From: Promicromonospora iranensis
GTDB taxonomy: Bacteria; Actinomycetota; Actinomycetes; Actinomycetales; Cellulomonadaceae
Assembly: GCF_028994805.1 (NCBI RefSeq)
Contig: NZ_JAJQQP010000002.1
Coordinates: forward strand, 372,001 to 436,000
DNA: 64,000 nt
Direction of reading: 5' to 3'
The translations under genes and the position numbers were made by a program. Below, one piece after another: positions 34,912-42,179 of this stretch. How positions within the stretch are numbered: the stretch's first letter is position 1; every line of letters begins with the position of its first letter. The notes beneath the pieces are model-generated. The model saw nothing but the letters and a program-made list of their open reading frames with translations, was not told the DNA's origin and did not search any database.

Positions 34912-36303
34912 ATGGCGAGGGACGAACGCGTAGGAAAGCCCGCGTACGCAGCGGTCTCGACACGGATCACCGGGATCCGAGTGGCTGGCGCGCGCTTGCG
35001 TGAGATCGCCGTCGTACGGATCGACGAGCGAGGCGCCGTGGTCGACGAGTGGTCGGCGGTACTGCACCCGGACGGCGCGTGGATCGCGCTCGCCGACGTC
35101 GCCTCGACCCTGCGCGAGCGCCTGTCGCAGATGGCGATCGTGACCCACAACGGCAGGCTCGGCATCGAGGTGCTGCGGGCGGAGCTGGCTCACCTGGGGT
35201 GGCAGCTGCCCGCGTTCGCCCAGCTGACGACCATCGACGCGAGCTATCACTACCTGCCAGGCCTGGTGCACCGCCGCCTGTCGGACTGCTGCACCGCCGC
35301 AGGGGTCCCGTTCGAGGGCGGCGGCGTCCCGCCGAACACCCACCCGGTCAACGAGGCCCGCGCGACCGCCGGACTGCTGAGCCGGTTCCTGCAGAGCGGG
35401 AACGGAGCGCCCGACCTTCCGGAGCTGCTGCAGGTCACGCTGCGGGCCTGGGTCTACCCCTGGCCCGACGGGCCGAGCCGAGTGGCCGAGCCGCCCCGCC
35501 CCTGGCCGGGCCGACGGGGACCGGGCGTCCTCACGACACTGGCCGGACAACCGCTCGCCGACGCCATCGCCGACGTTGCCGACGTCCACACGCACGGCTA
35601 CCTGGCGCTCATCGCCGAGACGCTCCATGACGGCCGGCTCACCCCGGAGTCGTCCGGCGGGCTCGCGGACGCCGAACCGCTCTACCGGCTGACACCCGAG
35701 GCCGCCACCGACATCCGCCGCAAGTTCTTCGACGCCCTGGTGCGCCAGGCGATCGCCGCCGACCGGTACCACCTGGAGGTTCGGCAGGAGCTGTGGCGGG
35801 TCGCGGACACGCTCGGCTGCCCCCGGGACGCCGTGATCGAGCCGATCGTCGAGGCGACGCCCGTCGAGTTCCCCAAGCTGGACGACGACACCGGCGCCAA
35901 GAAGCCCACCGACGGCCGCCGCGTGGCGACGCCGGCCCAGATGCGGGCCTGGGCCATCGCCAACGGGTTCGACGTCGAGGGCTACATCCGGCTGCCGTGG
36001 TCGATCGTGCGGGCCTTCGAGGAGGCGCACGGGCAACCCGTCGACCGCACCCCGCGCCCGACGACGGCGCACGACCATGCACCGGCCGGGGGCTCGGAGC
36101 ACGAGGAGCCGCGGGCAGGCCTGGACCCTGGTCCCCGTCCCGCTCCGCGCCCGGCACCCGGGGCGACCCCGCGGCCGATCCTGCGTCCCAACCCCCGCCC
36201 TGCTCGCCGCAGGGACCTCGGGCAGGACGACCCCGACGGTGGGGTACCCCAGCTCGAGTTCGACCGGCTGGAGACCCCGCCCATCGGCAACCCGGTGGTC
36301 TGA
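34912..36303 (+). CDS. DnaQ-fold (inactive-looking) and Lsr2-like domain protein
   Basis: 463 aa from ATG 34912. Residues about 10-165 align by eye with DEDDh exonucleases: E-I-A-V-V-R-I-D, V-V-D-E-W, T-H-N-G-R-L-G with L-R-A-E-L and H-P-V-N-E-A-R. The catalytic acids are changed: the first motif reads S-T-R-I-T instead of D-x-E-T, and T-H-N-G-R-L-G has lost its Asp. Near 337-375 a segment R-A-W-A-I-A-N-G-F-D-V with I-R-L-P and A-F-E-E-A-H resembles the Lsr2 C-terminal DNA-binding domain, though its R-G-R minor-groove motif is not conserved. A Pro/Arg-rich tail follows. Its last 55 bp recur at 38825-38879. Confidence 0.7.
   Translation: MARDERVGKPAYAAVSTRITGIRVAGARLREIAVVRIDERGAVVDEWSAVLHPDGAWIALADVASTLRERLSQMAIVTHNGRLGIEVLRAELAHLGWQLPAFAQLTTIDASYHYLPGLVHRRLSDCCTAAGVPFEGGGVPPNTHPVNEARATAGLLSRFLQSGNGAPDLPELLQVTLRAWVYPWPDGPSRVAEPPRPWPGRRGPGVLTTLAGQPLADAIADVADVHTHGYLALIAETLHDGRLTPESSGGLADAEPLYRLTPEAATDIRRKFFDALVRQAIAADRYHLEVRQELWRVADTLGCPRDAVIEPIVEATPVEFPKLDDDTGAKKPTDGRRVATPAQMRAWAIANGFDVEGYIRLPWSIVRAFEEAHGQPVDRTPRPTTAHDHAPAGGSEHEEPRAGLDPGPRPAPRPAPGATPRPILRPNPRPARRRDLGQDDPDGGVPQLEFDRLETPPIGNPVV
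36248..36302 (+). repeat. 55-bp repeat, copy 1 (end of the Lsr2-like gene)
   Basis: Matches 38825-38879 in the same orientation with 53 of 55 bases identical; one change is synonymous and the other is Leu to Phe. In this copy the repeat ends within the TGA stop. Confidence 0.9.
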
Positions 36304-36328
36304 TCAGGTCCTGGACTCGTGCCGCCAC

Positions 36329-37102
36329 TCATGCGGCCGCGAACCGGTACCCCAGCCCTCGGACCGTGTGGATGAAGCGCGGGCTCCTGGGGCTGTCGCC
36401 GAGTTTGCGCCGGACGTTGGCCACGTGCACCTCGACCGTGCGGTGGTCCGCCTCCGTGACCCGACCTCCGTAACGATGTTGGTCGGGCCACAGCATGGCC
36501 GCGAGGTCACCCTTGGCCACGGTCCGGCCGTGTGCGCCGTGGAGGACGGCGAGGAGGTCGAACTCTGTGCGGGTGAGCTGGACGAGCTCGCCGCCCAGGC
36601 GGACCGTGCGGCGTGCGATGTCGACCTCGAGGCACCCTGCCGTCGCGCCGGGCGCGGACTCGGCAGGCTGTTCCGGAGCTGGAGCCGGAGCCGGAGCCGG
36701 AGCTGGAAACGGAGCCGCGTAGCGGCCGGCATGACGCAGGAGGGCCTCGACGCGTGCTCGGAGCTCACGCGGCCGGAACGGCTTGGTGACGTACTCGTCG
36801 GCGCCTGCCTCAAGACCCATGAGCGTGTCGGGCTCGTCGGCCCGGCCGGTGAGCATGACGACGACGGTGTCGGAGAAGGTCCGTAGCCGCCGCACGACCT
36901 CGAACCCGTCGATGTCGGGCAGGGAGACGTCGACGGTCGTCACGACGGGCTCGTGGATCCTGACCAGCGCCACACCCTGCGCACCGGTCGTCGCGGTATG
37001 AACGGTGAACCCGGCCTGCTGCAGCGTGACCTCGATGAGTGCGCGGACGTCCTCGTCGTCCTCGACGACCACCACGATGCCTCGGCCCCAGGGCTCCTCC
37101 AT
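36329..37102 (-). CDS. Orphan OmpR/PhoB-type response regulator
   Basis: 257 aa from ATG 37102. Receiver domain with acidic residues in V-V-V-V-E-D-D-E, the phospho-acceptor D in V-D-V-S-L-P-D and K-P-F; a long Ala/Pro linker; then a winged helix with L-T-R-T-E-F-D-L-L and V-R-G-L-G-Y-R. No histidine kinase is next to it, so its partner is elsewhere. It is followed on the same strand only by the end of the convergent Lsr2-like gene and preceded by the 52-aa gene, so it may be co-transcribed with the glycosyltransferase. Confidence 0.9.
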   Translation of the reverse strand: MEEPWGRGIVVVVEDDEDVRALIEVTLQQAGFTVHTATTGAQGVALVRIHEPVVTTVDVSLPDIDGFEVVRRLRTFSDTVVVMLTGRADEPDTLMGLEAGADEYVTKPFRPRELRARVEALLRHAGRYAAPFPAPAPAPAPAPEQPAESAPGATAGCLEVDIARRTVRLGGELVQLTRTEFDLLAVLHGAHGRTVAKGDLAAMLWPDQHRYGGRVTEADHRTVEVHVANVRRKLGDSPRSPRFIHTVRGLGYRFAAA

Positions 37103-37170
37103 CTGTCGAACGTAACAACGACACCGCCGCGCCGCCGCCCCAGGGCGGCGGTCGCGACGGTGTCCGTGAG

Positions 37171-37329
37171 TCATGCTTCCCTGCGCGGTACGACCCGTCG
37201 TATGGCTGCTCCGGCCGCGATCAGCGCGAACGACGCCAGCGCGAGCCACAGCATGTTCTCGGGGCCCGTGGCTGCCAGGGCTGCGGCGCCGCCGCCTCCC
37301 AGTGTGCTGAGTGCTGCTCCGTTATACAT
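37171..37329 (-). CDS. 52-aa LAXTG-type sortase-substrate-like microprotein
   Basis: An ATG at 37329 starts one base after the glycosyltransferase stop, with AAGGAG inside the end of that gene. The 52-aa product has a short Gly/Ala/Ser-rich N-terminus, L18-A-A-T-G22, one hydrophobic helix (about 26-43) and an R-R-V-V-P-R-R end. That is the layout of a sortase sorting signal with the class E-type LAXTG motif. There is no signal peptide. It is too short for most gene finders. Its position implies translation coupled to the glycosyltransferase. Confidence 0.72.
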   Translation of the reverse strand: MYNGAALSTLGGGGAAALAATGPENMLWLALASFALIAAGAAIRRVVPRREA

Positions 37330-37330
37330 C

Positions 37331-38482
37331 TCACCATCTCCTTTCTCGGTTCATTGCAGAGTCCAGGTATGCCTTTCCATGGCATACCTGAAGAAATATG
37401 TCGAACGGCAGCTCGTAGAGGGTGGCTGCAATCATCTGCCTGACCTTTCCTCGGTCCCGCAGAGTGATGACGCGCTCCATCACGAAAACTCCGGTCAGCG
37501 CCAGCCAGAACGGTTGGATGCTCAGCGACCCCAATGCCACGAGCGACCAGACGATCGTCGCCAGGTACGCCGTGGTCACCAGAATTCCGAGCATGGTCAC
37601 CAGCTGACGGGCCCAGTAGGGCGCGGTGACACGGGTGAGGCCGTACTGGACGCAGTTCTCGATCGCACCGCGCTTCCACCGCAGGCGTTGGGCCCAGAGC
37701 TCCCGCCAGGTCGGCATCACCTCGGTCGTCAGCGTGCAACCCTTGGGCGACAAGATCTTGTAGCCGAGGTGCATCAGGGCGAACGAGATCTCGTTGTCCT
37801 CCGTCAGCACCGTGGTGTCATACACGCCGCCGTGCCCGTCGCCGACCGGGATCTCCCGCGACAACCTCGCTGACCGCACATGCTGCAGTGTCGAGGCACG
37901 AAACACTGCCGCGGTGCCGGTCACGACCAGGCATCTTCCCTTGAGGCGCCGTACGTCCCGCGCGTATCGCGCGTACTCGTTGCGCTGCAGGTGACCGACG
38001 AACCCTCCGCCGTCCTGTCCGCGAAACACGCCGCCGACGGCCCCGAGCCGGCTGTCGGCGGCGAGGTGGGAGAGCGCACTCTCGATGAACTCGGGGTCCA
38101 GCACGCTGTCTGCGTCCTGGATCAGCACGAAGTCGTCTTCCTGAAGCCGAGGAAGTACCACCGACAGGACCTGGTTGAGCGCTCCCGCCTTCTTGTACTT
38201 GTTCCCGACGGTTTCCGTGACGTAGGCGCCGGCGCGTTCGGCGAGGTCGACCGTGTCGTCGCTCGAGTTGTCAGAGACGACGATGACCTCGTCGGGCAGT
38301 CGAGACTGGCGGCTCAGCGCCGTGACCGTCTCGGCAATTGCTTCCGACTCATTGTGTGCCGGAATCAGCACCACGACGCGATGGCGGGTAGAAATACTCA
38401 CCGAGGCATCCGCGATCACGGCCGATTCCAGCGCGGCACCGTATTCGCCGGAAAGCTGCTCGGAGCGTCGTCTCTCCGCCAT
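37331..38482 (-). CDS. Processive family-2 glycosyltransferase (synthase type)
   Basis: 383 aa from ATG 38482 with GAGAGG upstream. The GT-A domain has L-I-P-A-H-N-E-S near residue 40, D-A-D in Q-D-A-D-S, the T-E-D-N-E acidic motif and Q-R-L-R-W, the hallmark of cellulose, chitin and hyaluronan-type processive synthases. Two or three membrane helices (about 285-345) follow. It probably makes a cell-surface or secreted polysaccharide from a UDP-sugar, with galE (UDP-galactose) near by as a possible source of substrate. The stop is one base before the 52-aa gene. Confidence 0.85.
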   Translation of the reverse strand: MAERRRSEQLSGEYGAALESAVIADASVSISTRHRVVVLIPAHNESEAIAETVTALSRQSRLPDEVIVVSDNSSDDTVDLAERAGAYVTETVGNKYKKAGALNQVLSVVLPRLQEDDFVLIQDADSVLDPEFIESALSHLAADSRLGAVGGVFRGQDGGGFVGHLQRNEYARYARDVRRLKGRCLVVTGTAAVFRASTLQHVRSARLSREIPVGDGHGGVYDTTVLTEDNEISFALMHLGYKILSPKGCTLTTEVMPTWRELWAQRLRWKRGAIENCVQYGLTRVTAPYWARQLVTMLGILVTTAYLATIVWSLVALGSLSIQPFWLALTGVFVMERVITLRDRGKVRQMIAATLYELPFDIFLQVCHGKAYLDSAMNRERRW

Positions 38483-38550
38483 GGCGCTGCCTCTCGTGAG
38501 TGTCTGAATGACCACTTCCAGCGTGTGGTCCAGACCTCAGCGCCCAGCAG

Positions 38551-38609
38551 AAGATCCTCAAGGAATGCTCAAGGTCCCACTTCGGGATCTTGAGAGTCTT
38601 GAGGATCTT
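38551..38609 (-). promoter_or_regulatory. Long nested hairpin in the glycosyltransferase leader
   Basis: AAGATCCTCAAG (38551-38562) pairs exactly with CTTGAGGATCTT (38598-38609). Inside, 38568-38578 pairs with 38584-38594 with one mismatch around a 5-base loop. Three direct CTTGAGRRT units occur at 38589, 38598 and 38607. It lies 69 bp upstream of the start codon, so it may act in the mRNA leader or bind a regulator as DNA. Confidence 0.6.
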
Positions 38610-38664
38610 GAGGTTCCGCAGATAGAGCTGTCGATCGCCTTCTACGGCGGAGAGATATTCATAC

Positions 38665-38694
38665 GGCACGACGGCGGCTCATCGCCGTCGTGCC
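38665..38694. terminator. 12-bp stem hairpin, terminator candidate
   Basis: GGCACGACGGCG (38665-38676) and CGCCGTCGTGCC (38683-38694) form a perfect stem with a 6-base loop. It is just downstream of the galE remnant on the minus strand, where the terminator of the original galE would be. No T tract. Confidence 0.55.
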
Positions 38695-38713
38695 CGCGCG
38701 GGCACCCCCGGGG

Positions 38714-38818
38714 TCAGGCGTCCGGGAACCCCTGGGGGTTCTTGGACTGCCAGCGCCAGGTGTCGGCGCACATGTCGTCGATCGTCTTCGTCGCCCGCCA
38801 GCCCAGCTCCGTGTTGGC
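38714..38818 (-). pseudogene. galE: 3' remnant of a UDP-glucose 4-epimerase gene
   Basis: Encodes the last 34 residues and stop of a GalE: N-T-E-L-G-W-R-A-T-K ... W-R-W-Q-S-K-N-P-Q-G-F-P-D-A, matching the C-terminus of the intact GalE at 40334-40438 in most positions (about 27 of 34). The two copies share a perfect stretch of about 26 bp. The remnant is more GC-rich than the intact gene. It is truncated at 38818 and joined to a copy of another gene's 3' end. Confidence 0.85.
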
Positions 38819-38824
38819 GGATGA

Positions 38825-38879
38825 CCCAGTTCGAGTTCGACCGGCTGGAGACCCCGCCCATCGGTAACCCGGTGGTCTG
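38825..38879 (+). repeat. 55-bp repeat, copy 2 (truncated gene end)
   Basis: 53/55 identical to 36248-36302. The reading frame continues past the stop position because TGA is replaced by TGG, so this copy no longer ends a gene. It directly abuts the galE remnant. Confidence 0.9.
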
Positions 38880-38951
38880 GGGGTCGCGTGATGTGGAGCC
38901 GGTGACATGCCGGGCATGCGTGCGGCCGCCGCGCGCCCGAGCGTTGGTCAG

Positions 38952-40253
38952 CTATGCACCTGCCGGCTTGGCGCGTGCAGCGCCCTCGTCGCGCAGTTCG
39001 ACCAGGAAGCTCGGGTCGGCCCGCAGCACGCGAACGAGCGCGTCCAGCGCCGAGTCCAGCGGGACGGACGGCTCACCGATCTGCCGCGAGAGATCCAGCA
39101 AGCCAGCGGCGTGCCAGCAAGGTGCTTGTTCGGCGGACAGTTCCGTGTCCGCAGGCAGGTTCTGGATCGCGGACAGGTTCAGCGGTGTCACTCTGATCGT
39201 CTGAGTCCAGAGCCGCTCATCAGTCAGCACGCCATGGATCAGGCCCTTGCGCCGGAGCTCTTGGGACGAAACGGTCAAGGCTGTGACGCAGAAGAACTCA
39301 GGCTTCGCGCCTCGATCCAGCCACCGCCCGTACCCGACTACGGCCGACCGCCCGATCGCGGTCCGGGAGATGGTCGTCTCTTCACGCAGCTCCCGCTCCG
39401 CGCCACGGCAGATAAGTTCGTGCAGAAAGGACGAGTCCGAATAGTCCCTCGGCTCGAGCGCTCCCGAGCCTGAGGGGGCCAACCGACCGGAGCTGGCCTG
39501 CGACCGTGTTGTCTGGAGAGTCACCACCAGATGATCGTCCGTAGTTATCGCAAGGGTGGATACCCCGATGCTGTTGTCCAGCTTGCTGGAATCGAAGCGG
39601 CGAAAGTCGCCTGAGTCGTCGAACAGGTAGTTCTCGCGGAATCGAAACGGCCCTTCAGGCGCTTCGATGTCCCATCGGGTCAACTCGTTGGAGCACAAGA
39701 GGGAGAAGAAGTTACTCCGCTGTACGACAGCAGGGCGATCCTGTTCCAGGAAGTCTTGGTCGATATCGGTGCACAGTCGAACGTTCGGGCCGTTGAACGG
39801 CCAATGCCCACGCGCGCTGTTCGACATGACATACGGCGCGACGTCGGCCAGTCCTGTCGGCAATGTGTACATGGACGGGGCCATCTGGACCGGCACGAGA
39901 GCGTGCGCAAGTTTCAGGTCCAGCTCAGGATCGAATGCCATCCGACCTTCCGCAGAGAGCAGCACAGAGGGAAGCCCTGGCACAGCAGGAGAGCCTTCGA
40001 AGCTGAGCGGAAGCGATCGAGGAGCCATCACCCACTGCGACCACCGCATCCTGAGCAGAGCACTATCGCGAACGATCAGCGCCAGCGCCGTGACTGTCGC
40101 GAGGACCAGGAGGCCACCGTTGAGCCAACTCGGAATCTTGAGCAGCGAAGGCACCAGCCCGAGAGCGAATCCAGCAAGTCCCGTGACGTAGACCCACTCG
40201 GCTTTCATCAGGAAGCGGACACGGTCGATCGCACTGCGGATCACAGCTCGCAC
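38952..40253 (-). CDS. Membrane-anchored Nudix-hydrolase-like protein
   Basis: 433 aa from GTG 40253 (GGGAG nearby; ATG 40208 is possible). Two hydrophobic helices at about 21-38 and 43-61 are followed by an unassigned region and, after about residue 225, a Nudix-like fold: a beta strand pair (V-S-T-L-A-I-T and L-V-V-T-L-Q) and a box E279-x7-R-E-x-x-E-E (E-R-E-L-R-E-E). The first Gly of the usual Nudix box is not at the standard place. Substrate unknown. Codon use and base composition are lower in GC than neighbours. It sits between two galE sequences. Confidence 0.65.
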   Translation of the reverse strand: MRAVIRSAIDRVRFLMKAEWVYVTGLAGFALGLVPSLLKIPSWLNGGLLVLATVTALALIVRDSALLRMRWSQWVMAPRSLPLSFEGSPAVPGLPSVLLSAEGRMAFDPELDLKLAHALVPVQMAPSMYTLPTGLADVAPYVMSNSARGHWPFNGPNVRLCTDIDQDFLEQDRPAVVQRSNFFSLLCSNELTRWDIEAPEGPFRFRENYLFDDSGDFRRFDSSKLDNSIGVSTLAITTDDHLVVTLQTTRSQASSGRLAPSGSGALEPRDYSDSSFLHELICRGAERELREETTISRTAIGRSAVVGYGRWLDRGAKPEFFCVTALTVSSQELRRKGLIHGVLTDERLWTQTIRVTPLNLSAIQNLPADTELSAEQAPCWHAAGLLDLSRQIGEPSVPLDSALDALVRVLRADPSFLVELRDEGAARAKPAGA

Positions 40254-40333
40254 GAAACTCCCGATCGAATGATGTGGTGAGGTGCAAGAGGTCGGCACCT
40301 CAAGCCAACCAGGTCCAAGGGCCGCGATCGACC

Positions 40334-41356
40334 TCAGCTGTCCGGGAAGCCCTGAGGATTCTTGGACTGCCAGCGCCAGGTGTCCGCACAGATCTCGTCG
40401 ATCGTGCGGGTCGCACGCCAGTTGAGTTCTTGGTTCGCGCGGGAAGGGTCCGCCCAATAGGCTGCGAGATCACCGGGACGCCTATCCCCGACCACATAAG
40501 GCAGCTTGCGATCAGACGCCCTTTCGAAGGCGTGCAACAACTCGAGCACAGAGGTACCGACGCCGGTCCCGAGGTTGAAAGCTCGTACTGGTTCGTCCAT
40601 CGACCCCAAGTGCTCCAAGGCGGCAACGTGCCCCGCTGCGAGGTCCATGACGTGGATGTAGTCGCGCTCGCAGGTTCCGTCCGCGGTTGGATAGTCGTCG
40701 CCGAACACCACCAGTTTGTCGCGACGTCCGACAGCGATCTGCGCGATGAACGGCATCAGGTTGTTCGGGATACCCTGCGGGTCTTCGCCGATCTCACCGC
40801 TGGGATGAGCGCCAACGGGATTGAAGTAGCGCAGCAGAGCTACTTTCCAGCCGGCGTGGGCCTTCGCAACATCCGAGAGCACACGTTCGACCATCACCTT
40901 GGTCTGTCCGTATGGGGAAGCCGCCGACAGGTATTCGTACGTCTCCTGATACGGCACCGGAGCCTTTTCCCCGTACACCGTCGCCGACGATGAGAACACA
41001 AGCTTGGCAACACCATGGTTCGCCATTGCATTCGCAAGCGAGAACGTGGAGTCGAGGTTGTTCCGGTAGTACTCCAGCGGTTTGGCCACCGACTCGCCCA
41101 CCGCCTTAAATCCTGCGAAGTGGATGACGGCGTCGATCTGCTCGGTAGCGAAGAGCCGCTCGGTCTTGTCGACGTCCGTCAAGTTGAAGCCGTGTATCGG
41201 AATCGACTTGCCTGACAGCGCCTCCATCCGGGCAATGATGGTGGGCTTCGAGTTGGAGAAGTCGTCGACCACCAGGACGTCGTGACCAGCGGCTACCAGG
41301 GCGAGGACGGTGTGCGAGCCGATGTAGCCGGCTCCACCCGAGACGAGAACGCGCAT
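40334..41356 (-). CDS. galE: UDP-glucose 4-epimerase
   Basis: 340 aa from ATG 41356. N-terminal G-G-A-G-Y-I-G-S-H binds NAD, S-S-S-A-T-V-Y-G precedes the catalytic Y-x-x-x-K (S-P-Y-G-Q-T-K), and R-Y-F-N-P-V-G-A-H is typical. It interconverts UDP-glucose and UDP-galactose for surface polysaccharides and galactose use. GC content is lower than surrounding genes. A truncated second galE end lies 1.5 kb downstream, so this copy may have been acquired by exchange. Confidence 0.93.
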   Translation of the reverse strand: MRVLVSGGAGYIGSHTVLALVAAGHDVLVVDDFSNSKPTIIARMEALSGKSIPIHGFNLTDVDKTERLFATEQIDAVIHFAGFKAVGESVAKPLEYYRNNLDSTFSLANAMANHGVAKLVFSSSATVYGEKAPVPYQETYEYLSAASPYGQTKVMVERVLSDVAKAHAGWKVALLRYFNPVGAHPSGEIGEDPQGIPNNLMPFIAQIAVGRRDKLVVFGDDYPTADGTCERDYIHVMDLAAGHVAALEHLGSMDEPVRAFNLGTGVGTSVLELLHAFERASDRKLPYVVGDRRPGDLAAYWADPSRANQELNWRATRTIDEICADTWRWQSKNPQGFPDS

Positions 41357-41437
41357 GGTCTCAAACTACCGGGTGGCCGCTGCCCGCAGACCACCCCCGC
41401 CGTCACCGTTCCGGTCGGCAGCGGTAGCCTCCCGCGC

Positions 41438-42121
41438 ATGACGGTGCCCGAGGCCATGCTCCTGTTCGCCCTCGTCGCGATCCCCCTGACGATCATGCCC
41501 GGCCTGGACAGCGCGCTCGTGCTGCGCACCGCCGTCGTCCACGGCAACCGGCACGCCTACGCGACCGCCCTCGGCATCAACGCGGGCGTCCTCGCCTGGG
41601 GCGTGGCCGCCGCCGTCGGCGCGACAGCGGTGCTGGCCGCCTCGGCGACCGCCTACCGTGCGCTCACGCTGGCCGGTGCCGCCTACCTCCTGTGGCTCGG
41701 CGGGCGCATGCTGTGGTCGAGCTTCCGCCCGGGCCGCTACGACGCGCTGCCCGCCGCCGCACTGCCCCACGACACCCGAGGGACCCCGGACGCACCACGG
41801 TCCGCCTGGCGCTCCTTCGCCCTCGGCGCCACGACGAACCTCCTGAACCCGAAGGTCGGCGTCTTCTACCTGGCGACCATCCCCCAGTTCCTGCCCGACG
41901 ACGTGCCCCATCTCCTCATGGGCCTGCTGCTCGCGATCGAGCACGACGTCCTCGGGCTCGCCTGGCTGGCCCTCCTGATCAACGCCGCGAACCTGGCCAG
42001 ACGTTGGCTGTCCGGCCGGGCGATCGCCCGCGTCACCGACCGGGTGACCGGCGTCGTGCTGCTCGCACTCGGCGGCCGCATCGGCTGGAACGCCCTCGCC
42101 GGGCAGGCCCGTCCCCTCTGA
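41438..42121 (+). CDS. LysE/RhtB-family exporter
   Basis: 227 aa from ATG 41438. Six hydrophobic segments with the P-G-L-D-S near the start of helix 1 and the N-L-L-N-P-K-V-G-V-F-Y motif that marks amino-acid/homoserine exporters of the LysE superfamily. It probably extrudes an amino acid or related metabolite. It is divergent from galE across about 80 bp. Confidence 0.88.
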   Translation: MTVPEAMLLFALVAIPLTIMPGLDSALVLRTAVVHGNRHAYATALGINAGVLAWGVAAAVGATAVLAASATAYRALTLAGAAYLLWLGGRMLWSSFRPGRYDALPAAALPHDTRGTPDAPRSAWRSFALGATTNLLNPKVGVFYLATIPQFLPDDVPHLLMGLLLAIEHDVLGLAWLALLINAANLARRWLSGRAIARVTDRVTGVVLLALGGRIGWNALAGQARPL

Positions 42122-42179
42122 GCGCGACACCACCGCCACGCTCCCCCGGCCACGTGATCAGGGCGGATACCCTCACCTC

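Larger units (their letters stand above)
38483..38951. other. Intergenic region with leader hairpin and gene scar
   Basis: No intact gene. It contains the 5' leader of the glycosyltransferase with a long hairpin, a terminator-like stem, a galE 3' remnant and a copy of the Lsr2-like gene's 3' end. Confidence 0.7.
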
